A stretch of DNA of 64,000 bases from Annulohypoxylon bovei var. microspora (GCA_022836615.1 MU405227.1:124001-188000), one strand, 5' to 3'; shown: positions 43,951 through 57,397, counted from the stretch's first letter. Numbers and translations are program-made. Notes: generated by a model not told the origin, from the sequence alone.

Positions 43951-46534
43951 AGTGATATGTCATAAGCCGACATACTTGTGAGCTGAGGGGTATGTGCAAT
44001 GGCTGTATGGAGGAACTTCTGCCGGGTGTGGTGATTATAACTTTGTGGCTTGAGGAACTAGTTTGCGTTGGGCTCGAAACTCGGGGGACAAGCCGGTGGT
44101 TACACGTGTATTGGTATATGTGATAATTGGTCATAGCAAGTTGTGTGTTGTTGATGTCCCGAGAACCAAGGAAGGGTTAAGGCACCTCACATTTCGAAGC
44201 TATCCATGTTATCATCACTGTAGCGTTATTGGGTGCCGTGGTGCTGGGTCGTTCCTCTATGCCAATATTAGTCCTACCAGCGTATTATACCTCCCTATAT
44301 GAGTCAGCATTCTGGCTCACAAGTACAGTACTTACCCATTTTTCTTATCCTTGGCTCAAGCAAGCATTGCTTGTTTGGACTGGAGTATGACCTAGGGCAG
44401 CCTAGGGTTAAATTGACTACTAGTAAATGGCCTCGTGGAATTTTCCTTAATAGGTCACCTATGTGGGTTTATGTAGGACTCCTAGCTCTCTTAGGATTCG
44501 TGAAATTGTTGAAGGATCGAGCAGGGCGACGTGGGGGAGTAAAGGTCCGATCGTTCAGCTACGCAGTATACGAAGGCTGCAACAAGTTGTGCCGCTCTGT
44601 GCTCGGGAAATTGGTGAGCGTGAATGCAAGTCTCACATTCGGCTACTTTTTCTATAGGTCAAGCTAGATCGGTCAGGTTCGCGATGAAGATGTGGCGCCT
44701 GCGACATGCGGCTCACGGCAGATGATCGCTAGGTCTAGTGTTCTTGTGTTACCCTCGCTGAGATGACCGGCAGGGGTGAAGATACAGGTTCCAAGGTTGT
44801 TTAAATATCCCTTGTTTACGTAATGACGAGATGTAAGCGAGTCTGTGTAAGGGCTGTTTTTGGTAGTTCGTGACGTGAAGATCGAGTAAACGGCTGACCG
44901 TACCGCGGTGTTGGGAGTTAGGTGATTCCAATCCGGTTCTCCCAAGCGGGTGGTTCTTTAAAACGGGGATCTTCTCTATCCCCTAGTCTCATCCTTGGAT
45001 GAATCCACCTCGTCGACTCTTGTTAAACCTATTCATAGTTAATATCAAAATGATGTATTGGTACGTAAGCCGGCGAGGGTGGCAAACTTTGAAGCTGGCG
45101 GGAGGGGCGGGATGGACGGATGAAGAGAAAAATGTGGGAAATATGAAATTTAGTTGACCCGACAGTTTGGTAACGAATGCGCGAGCGGTGAGACGTAAAG
45201 TTATAGGTCCGTTCTATAGGCAGCCAGACAGGCAATTCGGGATTTGATTTCGGACCCCCGCCCCTAACTTGGAAAGCTTGATGCAACCCTCTTCGCCGGC
45301 GGCAGTTATGATTTGCAAGAATCCTCGTCTCTTGCATACAATTCTACCTGGTCGTTATCCCCGGTAGACCCGTAGCTCCCAGTTAAATGTTAAAATTGTT
45401 AAAACTCCGGCTGGCTGGCCACTTGTCTATCATGGACGGTTCGATCAGCTGATACGAATTTGATGCACCTAGTCTCTTACTATTCCCGTCTCGGGCTGAC
45501 TTCGATCCTTAGATTCTGGGACTGCAACATGATGTGTGTATATCCGTCTAGTTCAATGGGCGGTCAATCTAATGGAGTGGTATCTGTAGGCCTTGAGGAG
45601 ATCTATTGACAGGGCTAGCCCGAAATTAACTAAGAGGTGTAGCTGGTCATCGGGTGGCTATTCGGTTCCAACTATATCTCCTAGACTTTAGCCATAAGCA
45701 TTAACAAAGGTGTAGTATTAAGCCCCTTACCGAGGGAAGCGCTCCGAGATCATTTGTCCCGCAATTACAACTGATCCAATATGTTTTGAATACGACCAAA
45801 CTCAGTGGATCGATGGAGAAGCCTTGTAATCATGATAGCCGTTTCTTTTGGGGCAATTTGTTCATTAAGAGGCAAGACACATACGAGATGCACCTCACCT
45901 ACATGTCTCGGCGCTTGGTAATTGAAACGTGACGGCTTTGTCCCTTCGAGGACCGAATGTTCTTGGCGGAGTAACCTGCAGCAGTGCCGCTCGTGTATAC
46001 CGAGTTGGATTATTTATAAGCGTCTGACAGACGTTGGTGAACGCAAGTCGATGTTGAGACGGGTTATCGCAGCTCCCAGTCTGCCTTCTGCGAGATCTAT
46101 CTTGCTGGCTGTAGGAATGCAGGTACCAGTGAATTACCCGACAGCATCTTTGCGGTCTACGATACCAAGACCAGTCCAGTCATTTGATCCTGCAGCCGGC
46201 CGTCGCAGGGTCAGCTCGCTCGCTCGGCATCCAATAAAATGGCATCGAGATGGTTCCAAAGTAGACGAGCGTCGCACAGTTATAGTTGAAGGACCGATGA
46301 AATAAGATGGTCAAACATGCCACTAGAAGACCTGCCAGGCTGGTAAAATTAGAACGGCGGGCTTTGTACGTCGGGATCGAGAGCGGCTCGCGGTGTTGTC
46401 CGAAACTGAAGAGTGAAAATACGAATCGCAGACACACCAGCGATCGACATGGTCTGCAAGGCCTGACTACAGCCCAGTGATCGTTTCAGCTTGGTTGGAA
46501 CCTTGTAGATGGGCTTTGCCGGAACAGTGATGCA

Positions 46535-46552
46535 TACCTGCCTAGGTAGGTA
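46535..46552. repeat. CCTAGG palindrome copy
   Basis: TACCTGCCTAGGTAGGTA, one mismatch from the perfect palindrome, in the gene-free interval. Confidence 0.75.
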
Positions 46553-49500
46553 GCTATGGGAATTCGGATTGGCTCAGCTGAGCTGTCGGGTCGGCTAGCC
46601 ATGCCCTTGTCGGGCCAGCTTAGCCCTCGACAACCAAAATGCCGGGCCGAAGACAGGGGGTGGCTTAAGAGACATCCCGCTAATGCCTCATTGATCGAGG
46701 TGGAAGCAAGGCCCACCATCTGCATTCTTCCTGACGTGAGAATGACTCTTTTGCTTCGATATGTCTATGTAGGTAGGACACGAGTACTCCATACGGGCTG
46801 CAGGATCATTGACTTGTTAGAAGCCTTCCTAGCGAGTATGGGCCTTCTCCATATCTTCACTAAAGAATTACAACCCGAGACAATTGCCAACACAGCTCTC
46901 TAACTAGTGGAGAATGCCAAGAAATAAGTTAATTGCGTTCCGTAGTGTCGGGTTCGATATCGTTGTCTTGATTGGTCTTCGTGACAGGACTCTTCCCCCG
47001 TGAGGGCTAAACCTAGACCGTGTGAAGTCACTTAAGTCTAGGGTACCTGCTTATACTTCGACATGATAATAAATACTCCTTAGGAACCTGTCGACTGCCT
47101 CTAGGTCATAATATGATGCTGATTCTCGTAATAGGCTAGCTCTCGCGACAAATCCCGGTAGCTCTGACATGCTTATGAGGTCCGATGTATGTCTCTACTC
47201 AAGTTATACTTGTAGTATTGGGTTAATGAACTGTGGAACTCGTCATCTCTGATGCATAGAAATGAGGTACCCAATCTATGTGCAGATTTTGTGAGGGTTA
47301 GGTGTACTTGGGTCGCGTCTAAGTGAACTGGCTGATGATCGCCGCGAACACATGGCATCAGACCTCGTTTAAAGAGGGATTTTGATTGTTACTCGAGATA
47401 AATTATGAGTTGCCCGGCTGTGATGATGGAATAGATAAACGAGGGTCGGCGTAAGTGGTGCTACCTATGGAGGAAGTAGGCAGGCTCGTAACGAGACGCT
47501 GGAGTAGGGGGTTGTGCCGAATGGTGTTTTCATATGCAATAACGACTCGAGAGGAATGGCCTAGTTGCATCTGCAGATGCATCCAACGGTGCAACAAAGC
47601 AACGAGTACCTCGCAGGTACACCGCTGAACATCCCTGGTGTCCATAATGAACATGTACTCCAGTAGGTTGTGGTCTCCATCATCGCAACCGTCCCACCGC
47701 CATGGTTCGGCGCCCCGCGATGGGAAGACGTGTTTCCAATTTGGATAAGACCCGTCGAAGACTTTATTTTCAGCAAAGATGTGCCGTGACGAATAGAACC
47801 TATAAACAACCAAGTCTGGTTCTCACTACAGTCTTCATCCTAGTCGTAAGTGACACGATCGAGGCTTTAAGTCGTTCACCCCGGTTAATATTCCGCACCT
47901 TTAATGGGTATACCCGAATATTAAAGAGGTAGGAGTGAAGGCATCGTCAAGGTGTGTATAGCGACGCAGGAATATCTTCCCTCGAATCCCAGCTGTTGTC
48001 TAGGTTAACTTGGATGCTGATAGTCTTGCGCGTTTTTCTGTCGGCGTCGTTATGGGCTTAGTGATACTGTCAGGGGCAGAGAACTTAAGTGTCTAGACAT
48101 GAGTAAGAAATGTAAATAATTTTCACGAGAAGTATCGCGTTACGTACCTTCTGCCTACCTGCCGGGAGTACAAGGGAGACCTTGCGGAGAGCGGATGCTA
48201 GGGTCGTTGGTTATCCTAAAAGGGACCACGAGTTGCCAGTCATTGGTGGGAGCGGTGGGAGCTGTTGGAAGCGAAGAATGTACAGTGACTTCGTGCCATA
48301 CGGAGCCTTATCCAAGACAGTCTTATGATCTGACGTCGAGATGGCCCATTGTGGGAGACCATTTTGCAACCGCAAAGTGATGCACGTTCTCGGGAATCTG
48401 CTTAACCAGCTCTAGATTCCCTGTTGGTGTCGCCTCTCTAAGTCGCACTTTGTGACTGCTTCACGACAGCGCATTAAGGGGATGTTTCTCAAGGGGGTCT
48501 TCTACTCGGATGCGTCTAACGTCCCCCTCAACGTAGCGGTTTGTTTATGTCTTAACCATGATGCACACAAGCCGGTAGATTGTTTGGCTATATGACCTTG
48601 ACGACTCAGAAATGCGCTTTTTAAGATAAATATAAGTCGTCTAGTCGTGTAACTTGCCGCGTCCTCTCGAGGTACACCACAGAGGATATAAGCAACGGCC
48701 ATACTACCCAGTACCTAAGAACTGGCGGTAAGATGCTGTCAGCAATACACGTTACGCATATGATAATTCTTCCTAAATTCTCCCTCACTCCTATACTATA
48801 TTAGTGTCCGGACCTATGATAGCGTAGATAGACGATTGAGGTTATTAAGACGATGATAACTTGGAAGTCGGGTAGGGTCTAGACTCGAGGGTTAGCTGCT
48901 GATGTTCTGCTGCATCTCACAAACCTCCCATCTATTACAAGATCTTGTACTAGTACCTTGCCCTCAGGTATTGTGTCACCACCAAGGAAACACGATCCTC
49001 TGCATCGGGACTGAGGGCGCTATAGGTACCAGTGGGGCTAGACTCTTAGGCGATGGGGTTCTCCCGAAGCCTTACAAAAAAGAACCCACTTGTCACCAAG
49101 TGGATGGGTCAAGCAACGAGGCATCGTCGGGTGTGTCATTATATTGGTGGCACCGTTCCCGAGACTGCTTGCTGGCCGAGACGGGGGATGGCTTGATGCT
49201 TCAGACTTTTCTTCACCAAGTGACCGTCCTTGGCTAAGACCTTGTACCCAGCCCGCAAACTAATTCATAACTTCTGGATTAAACATGAATGGATCTTTCG
49301 TATTTCAATTGACATTGATATCAACAATAAAAAAATAATGTCATGAGTTAAAATTGAAGTATGTATTCTTGTACCTACCTAAGAGAGCTACATATTAGTA
49401 ATTGAAGCTTAACATTATGGGTCTTGAAGTCTGGGGATAGACTGAGGAAAGCGCATGGACGGTAATTGCGTAGTGGGTACATTATACCTGCCTTAGGTAG

Positions 49501-50733
49501 GTACTGTACCAATGAGCGTTCTAAGGAACATCCATTGGAACATCACCTAGTAGTAGAACCTTGGAACCTTGGAAGATTGTAGGTATAGTACATACAGCGC
49601 TAGCTAATCCTTGGCTGCTTAAGGGGCCCCACATACCACTTCTCCGAGATGCATCCATGTGTTGTACCTTAAAGTATCGCTATATAACCAGGTAGGTTGT
49701 ACTGTACATGTGAGGCCGATGTAAAATAACATTGAACATTGAACTACCTAGGTAGGGACCTAGGGACTTAAGTATATGTATCGAGAAAGTGAACCAGTTA
49801 AAGCAGTCAACCAGTAATAGTCGATGCGCCCTACATGCATATTTAAATACATATTACCTATAACTTCAGAAAACGATTGTTCCAACGTCGTTTTCCCAGG
49901 ACTTCTAGCTCTAAAGGACCCCCTGTCGATTAGAAATTTCCATCTCAACTTTAAAAAGTCTCCTATGTCTCCTATGTTTACTACCACTTCCTCCTCCTCC
50001 TGCTCCTACTCCTACTCCTCAACCATTTCTATGTTTGATGTTTTCGTGTATGTTTCTTGATGTTGCGTCCTGCATGTCGCATGCCCAAGAAATTACAGAT
50101 TTACATTATACATTACATACTACCTACATAACCTAGGTTCTACATAACCTCCATACATTATAGCTTCATTGGAATATCATATCTGGTACTTAGGCTATAC
50201 TGGATGGTACTTAAGCTAGGGTTGGCACTAAAATAATTTTATGTTGTACCTCGTTCGATTGAAACTCACAGCCCCCACTACCCGCTCTCATCGTCACATA
50301 TCATCTTCTGGTCCGCGATTTCTTCAACACGCGTACCTTTGTTCTTTGGTCCCTCGTTGACTTTTTTGTCTTTTAACCTTTTTTTATTCTCTTCTCTTTG
50401 AGTGTTATTCCCCTATTATTTTCTGTTGTGGTATTTCCCCTCCGTCATTCTTTTTTCCTCACACCCCCCTTTAAAACTTTTGCGCTTGATAGGTCTTTAG
50501 TTTAGAGCCAGGAGTTAATTAGCTGGTTCAACCGTCCCGAAGCTACCTACACCTACTATACAACTTCTAAGGTTACAACTACAACTTAGCGCATCACCGA
50601 CTCAAGGTCGTCGCCATTATCGCAACATTTACATTTAAAATCTAACCTTTCCACGCCTTTCACCACGGATTCCCTCAGATTGCGCCCTGTCGCGCGCGTG
50701 CCTCCGCCCCGATTGGGCCACACCGTTTCCGCC

Positions 50734-52146
50734 ATGGCTTACAATGGCAACGGTTCGATTTATGGCCCTATTTCAGGCTCGGTTTCCGGTCAGAATGGGT
50801 ACCTTAAAAAGGTCTACGAGCTTCCAAGGTTCTTTCTAAAGCTTTCGGGTATGCTAACGAGGGCCTTTATTTCTATTAGTGGACCGATACCGCCTTCTTC
50901 CCTCGCGCCTCGAGTCGAAAATAGAGTAAAGCCAGAGGAATGGTGGTACACAGAAAATGGTCGGTCTTATGACACTTTTCGAAGGGGGAAATATATGTTC
51001 CCAATGGATGAGGTATGGAACCGATTAGATCGAATCTTGCCCGAATCGAATTTCGACTAAAACTACCGTTTAGGGAGAAATGGATAGAATGGATATGATG
51101 CACAAGATCTTTCTGGTAGCGCGGCGGGAAGATAACGCTCACTATGGAGGTCTATGTCAGCGACCGTTACCTCACCAGCCTCGAATTCTCGATCTTGGAT
51201 GTGGAACTGGTATCTGGGTGATCGATATGGCTGAGTGAGTTGCTAATATGGCATCAAGTTGGTGCACAGACCATTGGCTAACCTAACCTATCTCTTCGTA
51301 GTCGCCATCAAGGACGAGCTAATATCCTTGGTTGGGACCTTTCCCTGATACAACCTCTCAGGTGCGATGATCGCTATCGTAGTCCCTTATTTCCACTAAT
51401 TACCTGAGTATAGGATTCCGCCTGGTGTCGAGTTTCAACGGTGCGATATCGAGGAACCTTGGTCTGGTGTTGAGGAGTCTTCTTTCGACCTCATCCATAT
51501 GAAAATGCTTGCCGGCTCCATAGAAAACTGGTCATCTCTGTATAGCCGGGCACTCAGGTACGGGTCATGATCTCTATCTGGTCACGAACCCACGTGATCG
51601 CTGACTGCTGACTGTAACTGGTAGATATCTCAAGCCTGAGACGGGAGTCTTTGAACATGTGGAGATCGATCTCACCCCTAAGTGCGAGGACGGAGAATTA
51701 CCCGAGGATTCTCACCTCAGAATATGGGCACACGAACTAGCTATAGCTATGGAGAGGGCTGGGCGGCCTATAACGGTGAACCCCCATACTGTTGGGTTGT
51801 TAGAACGTCTTGGCTACGTCGACGTCAAGCAAATTAGCAAGCGGATTCCGTTCAATTCATGGCCCTCAGATGAGAATGAAAAGGAAATAGGTCAATGGTT
51901 TAACCTCTGGGTCACGCAGGGGCTGCATGCCCTATCAGTAGCCCCTTTAACTAGAATGAACGGTTACGATCCTGAGCAGGTTCAGAATCTGATTGCTAAA
52001 GTGCGGAAGGAAATATGCTCCCGTGGGTTGAGGACTTACTGTACCATGTAAGTGTCTCTGCCGTTACCCGTGTTGACAAAACTAATACAGGGAGTAGGTA
52101 CATTTGGACAGCAAGAAGGCCATCTATCCCCGGCCAACGAGCGTGA
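50734..52146 (+). CDS. LaeA-like SAM-dependent methyltransferase
   Basis: Class I methyltransferase of the family that includes LaeA, the velvet-complex regulator of secondary metabolism and development, and related UMTA/Llm enzymes. Seven exons: 50734-50798, 50880-51012, 51074-51234, 51302-51361, 51414-51557, 51625-52047 and 52098-52146, giving 344 residues. The family entry motif ENGRSYDTFRRGKYMFPMDE is present, then EMDRMDMMHKIFLVARR, then SAM motif I ILDLGCGTGIWVIDMA, the acidic SAM-ribose strand ANILGWDLSLIQP, FDLIHMKMLAGSIENW, and FEHVEIDLTPKCEDGELP. The end MYIWTARRP corresponds to the LaeA C-terminus. Intron 1 could be retained in frame (adding 27 residues) but has a perfect GCTAAC branch point and TTCTATTAG acceptor. 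It differs from canonical LaeA at many conserved positions, so it is probably a paralogue; which one is open. The final acceptor is ambiguous (three AGs). Confidence 0.85.
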
Positions 52147-55100
52147 GCAATTCTTCGGTTCCCTGCAACGCAACCATTGGACCGGTATCTACCTACGTGC
52201 CACTAGAACTAAGCTCCTACTCTGTGATCTCCGAGGCTACAGCCCACCTTGGACGTCTATGGCGCTTGCAGAAAAGACTTGTCACTTCTTCTATGCAGGC
52301 TCTCCCGCCTTTTTCGAATGGGTTAGAAAGCCACCTAGGTACCCAAAGGCGCGCTCTAATGTACAATCAGGTACATGTCACTTTAGGGACGCTACCCGAG
52401 TTCCTCACGGCCCCCAAATCTCAAACGACAACTCCCGCAACCAAGGTTGAAATGCACCATTGACCAACTATCTTGATTCTCACCTACGAAATCAGGCTTG
52501 TATCTTATGGTACATTGCCCCTGCAAGTCACCTATATCGTACAATTGCCTTGTTGGTCGTTTCCTCAACATTCCTGGGCCGTTCCGTTCTGGCCACTACT
52601 ACCTATTCGGCATCCTCCTGCATCAGGAGCGAGTTCTACGTGCCATTCTCAGGGGGCTGAGCACACATTTTTTTTCTCCGGCATTGGCTAACTAGGCTGA
52701 TCTGGAGGTAATACGTCTGCACGTGCATGTCGCAGGTTAACTTGGGACGCGATTGGGTGTACATTATTTTCCTCACGATGCATTTCGACTCATTCCCCGA
52801 CAACGAATGGCATTGACTCGACTACACGTGGACCTTCTCGATGTTGTTAGTCAATGCCTCACCTCGACTTGCAGCGATTCCGATCATGATCACGTTATGC
52901 GCCGCCGGGAAATGATTTCAATCGAGGTGTATTGGTCAGTCGTTTTCTGTTTGGCGCAGGAGAAGTTGAACCTTGAGATGGATGGGGTGTCTTCATTGGC
53001 GGTACTGGCTTGGCACCAAGCATAAGGGCGCATTGGGCAGTGAAGAGTTACACTGCTTTCCTCCGCCTTAGACGAAACGGCGCTCCGGGTCATGATTGCA
53101 TTACTTTCCTTTGATTGTATGCATTATACATTTCGGCGGGTGTTATTCTGGTGTCATGATGTCTGGCTTAGGGTGTGCGGTTTTGGAAAAAGTTGACCCG
53201 CAGGGCGGCCTCATGGCGGCCTGGTTTCGAGGCGTGTGTTATTTGTTGTCTATTGTTGCAACACCGTTGCAGTAAATACATTTTACTTCTAGTGTAAATA
53301 ACAGCATTATTATTGATATCCCGACCGTTGCTGAGCTGGCCTCAAACGTCTCGTGCATTAGTACATACCTATTGTGTGCTCGACCGTTAGCTGCTTGGCC
53401 ACATCGAGTTGGTGAGCAGTGAGCCTTGTCCAACCAACGTGGTTTTCTTAAAGCTTTATTGCATTTTATAGCTAACAATCTCATAACAGATAGGTACCTA
53501 CATATTTCAATAAATATGCGCCTGTTCAATTAGCAATTGAGGGCCAACATCGTATACCTCAGTAGTAGCACCAAGTGTGTTAAGCTTCCTCTCGACTATT
53601 GCTAGTCTACCAAAATACATACCAGGTAAGTAGGCTATTCAATGTTGGTTATTAAAGAGATATGTACCTAATTTATATATAACGAATATATTCCGGAGAA
53701 TGCTCCTTATATTAATGTTCCTGCAATTTTACTTCCATTAGAAATGTTCTTCAGCTTCTAATGCAACTCAACGCGCCTAATCTTCGACGTTACCTTCTCC
53801 AACCAGGGCTGGGCTCGTCGCTTTAAAAACCAGTCGCCCGGGTATAGATAAATGTGCCACACTTTATCAACGCCCATGCACATGCGAATGACGCACGTCT
53901 GAGAGGCCCGGCTATTCTTCAACAAACATCATCCTTCTCGATACCCGAAAGTCGTCGACGGGAGGACCGATCCGATCCGCGCTGACTCGTCCCGCCTCTC
54001 CTGGCAAACTGCCCTGGCGGAATTCCCCTGGTTGGTCTTCGAAAGGGGGGATGGGGTCGGTTTTTATGGCGTTCGTTTCCCTCCTCGATCATAATTTGCC
54101 AGCCCCTTGGCGACTAGCTCGTGGTGACAGTGATGGCGCTCTCGAGCGGACGGGTAGAGACGACTGCTACCCAATCTACGTGGGAATCACGCACGCTACC
54201 CTGGCCAGCGAGCGAATCGCTTCTCGACTTCCCTCGACCGGCCCGATCTGTCTAGCTCGTCGTGCTACCCGATAATAATTCTTGACGGTGGAGTCTCGGG
54301 AGGGTTGCGGATACGTAAGTGGCTGGCCGTGTGGAAGTAGGCCAGTTATTACCTACATGTAGCGGCCGCCATGAGACCGTCCGGGCTTATGCTACGACGC
54401 TTCATGCTACTACCTGGACTCGTGCATAGATAGGTATTATATGCAGTAGCGTATTAAATATTTCCTACTTCCTTACTGCTACCACGTTCCATTCCTAAAG
54501 GAGGTCAGCAGATCTTCCCTCTCATGCAGTTGGTTCCTTCTATATCACCGCACATCACATGAAAACATATAATTGCTTTCCTGCCCCCAAACCTCCGTCT
54601 CCTAACTAGAAACGTGTCGTGTTGGCTCTTATGCAGTTGGTGCCGGGTCGCATTCGATGATGCCGCCTCTCACGATGTTTAGGCGTGTGGAATGAGGTAG
54701 GGCGAGCGAACGGGGTAAAAGGAGGCGGGACGGCCGCCGGCTCTAACCCCCTTTCCTTTTTTTCTCTCTTTTCGCGCCGGCAATACTCGTCACGACTCTA
54801 AACGCGATACCTACGTGTCAGCTCAACAATTGCAAGGAGGTTCTAGGCGTTGTCGCTGCCCGGGACGTTGTTACACGATCGTCGAGCTCCCGGCAGAACG
54901 GCGACGAAGTGACTACCATCATCCACCCCCCCCTTTTCCTGTTAGGTATTACACAACAGATACTCGACAATATTGGATTTCGACTAACAGCACTGAAAAA
55001 ATACCTCCGGGACCTCCCCGATTCGAATTCGATTAATTAAACCGCAAGCGAGTTGCGGTGCCGCCCGATTTCCGTACGCCCAACTTTCTGGCCGGCTAGA

Positions 55101-56310
55101 TCCTACTAACGAGTAAGCGGCATATATCACATCAGAACTATAATATACTCGCATACGCTACACGCATATGACACGAAGTACATGTATATGTACGTATCGA
55201 GCTCGGCCGGAGCTAATATCGCATTCGCTACACGTAGTTCCGGACAGAAGCTATAGCTACTATTATAGCTATAACCCGGGGAAGCCAGTATTCCTATCCC
55301 GCGGTCGTCAGTCCGCTATCACGAGGAGCCCTGGGAGGGAATCTGAGGCTCGATCTACACAATGACACCTCCCTACGGCAACTCCCGCCCCTCCTCCCCA
55401 ACCTGCTGTGCCCCTTAGCCACTTCCCGTAAACCGTCACCTGAGCGGCTTGGGTCAGACCGTCCGACCAACCAGACCCGGGTACTTCCACACCCTGTTGG
55501 TTCGAGCGAGATGTCTCGCTTGCGCACGCACATCAGCGACGCACGCCACTTACTCCCGATACGGTACATAAAACTCGATCGGGCCATCCTTTCTTCCTGC
55601 GAGCTGCTGTGTTCGTCCCAGGTAGGCAGGCGGCAGCCGGTGACATGACGTTGCGGTAAAAACAAGCAGATACATAGGTAGGTAGAAATATAGAAACCAA
55701 CACCTCCAAAGCCAGCATATCATAACAAGCACGCCCCTCGCTCTGCTTTCCCAAATCAGTTCGGCGAGGAATGTCACCAAGATAAGAAAAGAAGAAACCA
55801 ACGCGCAACAGCGAAATGATGATGGTGGGCAATTACTTTATTCGTCGACTGCTGCTGAATCCCCTCTCGATGCAAGTTCGTAGTTATTGTACACAGGATG
55901 ACACATGAACAAAGGAAAAATGATGGTCGACGGCATGGGGTACTCGAAAGGGGGGGTTGTGAGGGTGAGTAACTCTCCTTTCGAGGGTGAATATACAGGG
56001 TGAGGAACACTCCGGCGATCTCTCCTTTGCACTTTTTTCCACGTTTGCCGCCGCCGATCACAGAGATGACCAGACCCATCTTCTCTCTAGCGGGATGTGG
56101 CACATTATCGTCGGGTCGTCTAGTCAAGAGAGTCCGAACTCGGACCTTTCGTCCCTTCGTATTACCCACTATGCTTTACCTTTTGAATGCAAGAACACAA
56201 TCAATTCCGCCTGTCTATAACGTTCTCCCATTCATGCGTAATACAAGAGGTATCTTTTAAATTTTCCTTCCCTCGAGAGCTGCTGCTGTTGCTGCTGGCT
56301 GCTGCTACCC
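52147..56310. other. Gene-poor interval between the LaeA-like gene and ATP20
   Basis: About 4.2 kb. A plus-strand frame continues from inside the last LaeA-like intron/exon to 52463 and could be an alternative C-terminus of that gene. Other open frames (52460-53025, 54051-55036 on plus; 55294-56169 on minus) lack ATG starts or family resemblance and overlap on both strands. CCTAGG-type copies at 52331-52343 and 55674-55685. Confidence 0.5.
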
Positions 56311-57093
56311 TTAGTGGTGGGCGGCGTGGGAGTCGCCGTGGTACCCGATTAACTTAAAGCGGCCGATCATCTCGCCTACGGTGAAGAAGCCGAGACATTC
56401 GGCGAGTAGGACGCCGCCGACCGCGAGCTGGGTTTTGCTGACATTTCTCGCTTGCTCCATGAGGGCGGCCGGCGACTGCGCGAACTTGTTGACGGACTGG
56501 AGAAGGGCGTTCGGGTTTTGGGCTGACTTCAACACGTTCTGCCAGTAGCTCTGTACCGTAGCGACAGACCTGCGCATATGCTATTAGAATTATATGCGTT
56601 ATTTCGTGTAGACGTCGTCGTAACTCACGGTGGTGACATCTTCTGGCCTTGGAAGATGATCTTGGCGAGCTCCGATACGACCTTCGAGTAGTAGACGACT
56701 GTGGGGGTTTGCTCTGCAGAACCAAAATATCAGTCGTTGCTCTAGTATAATATCCCATGTGCTTCTTCTGGACAACCCCAAATGCTATCGGATATATATT
56801 CACGTACTCTCAACGAGGGTAACTAGTTTCCCGGTACGACCACCAACACTACCCAACGATTTCGAGAGTCCCTTGGTAGCGGCAGCGATGGCCGGTCCAG
56901 CCGACGAGGCGACCCTCGAAAGACCTTGCTGTGCCTTTGCTGCGTACTCGGAAGCGACCTTGGAAGCCTTTGCGGCGGACTCCTTAGCGGTCTCGGCGGC
57001 CTTCTGCGTGGAGGTCGACTCGAATCTTCGGGCCGCCATGCGACTCCAAGCTCCGGATTGCCGAAGCACGGGACGTGCGACACCGGACGACAT
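56311..57093 (-). CDS. ATP20: ATP synthase subunit g, mitochondrial
   Basis: Membrane-sector subunit of the mitochondrial F1Fo-ATP synthase needed for dimer formation and cristae shape. Exons on the minus strand: 56808-57093, 56629-56713 and 56311-56569, giving 209 residues. The start MSSGVARPVLRQSGAWSRMA followed by RRFEST is a classic mitochondrial targeting sequence rich in Arg and Ser without acidic residues. An Ala-rich helix follows (KAAETAKESAAKASKVASEY). The conserved family core is TPTVVYYSKVVSELAKIIF, then QGQKMSPPSVATVQSYWQN, and a single membrane helix near the C-terminus (LAVGGVLLAECLGFFTVGEM), which includes the GxxxG-like small-residue face. The His-rich tail ends SHAAHH. The upstream frame is open but has no ATG. 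Identification is firm. Confidence 0.93.
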
Positions 57094-57386
57094 TGTGGCT
57101 CGGGGTATTCGGGGAGGGAGGAAGGGAGGGAAGGAAAATAAAAAGAATAAGAAGAAAAAAAAAGACAACAGGTACGTCGATCGACGGAGAAAAATGAACG
57201 GAGGATGCGGAAGGAGGGGAGAAGTCGCAAGCGTCGTCGTCGGTTTGGAAAGTGCTCTGTTTTCTTCTCACGGCTAAGGAAAAAAAACACTCAAAAGTTA
57301 TCGGCTGTTCAAAAATGTCGACGGCGGAAAAACCCGATCCGAGCTTGGACCTCAAGGTTCAACCCTGATAGCCTAGCTTTTGACGA

Positions 57387-57397
57387 TTGACCAATCA
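57387..57397. promoter_or_regulatory. Facing CCAAT boxes upstream of ATP20
   Basis: GATTGACCAATCA contains CCAATCA on the plus strand and an ATTG half on the other, about 300 bp upstream of the ATP20 start. CCAATCA is the preferred core of the fungal CCAAT-binding complex, which controls respiratory genes. Plausible but untested. Confidence 0.35.

Larger units (their letters stand above)
41356..50733. other. Gene-free interval between TOA1 and the LaeA-like gene
   Basis: 9.4 kb in which I cannot support a gene on either strand. Short open frames overlap on both strands, mostly lack ATG and resemble nothing known. Features that can be named: a GACCCCCGACTC-type repeat at 41711-41752, several CCTAGG palindromes (42294-42312, 42984-43000, 46535-46552, 49485-49504, 49745-49757), and a GC-rich hairpin region at 43890-43950. 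The last 400 bp are pyrimidine-rich and form the leader of the LaeA-like gene. Degenerate transposon relics are possible but not visible by eye. Confidence 0.5.

Noticed and set aside
52460..53025. Plus-strand frames after the LaeA-like gene
   Set aside because: Start codons are TTG rather than ATG, three frames overlap, and no splice pattern joins them into a sensible protein.
55294..56169. Several overlapping minus-strand frames next to ATP20
   Set aside because: Two or three frames are open at once, with low-complexity Ser/Arg/Pro content, no ATG in good context and no domain; most likely chance.
57001..57355. Phe/Ser-rich minus-strand frames extending upstream of ATP20 ATG
   Set aside because: They come from the pyrimidine-rich leader; the ATG at 57093 begins a textbook mitochondrial targeting sequence.
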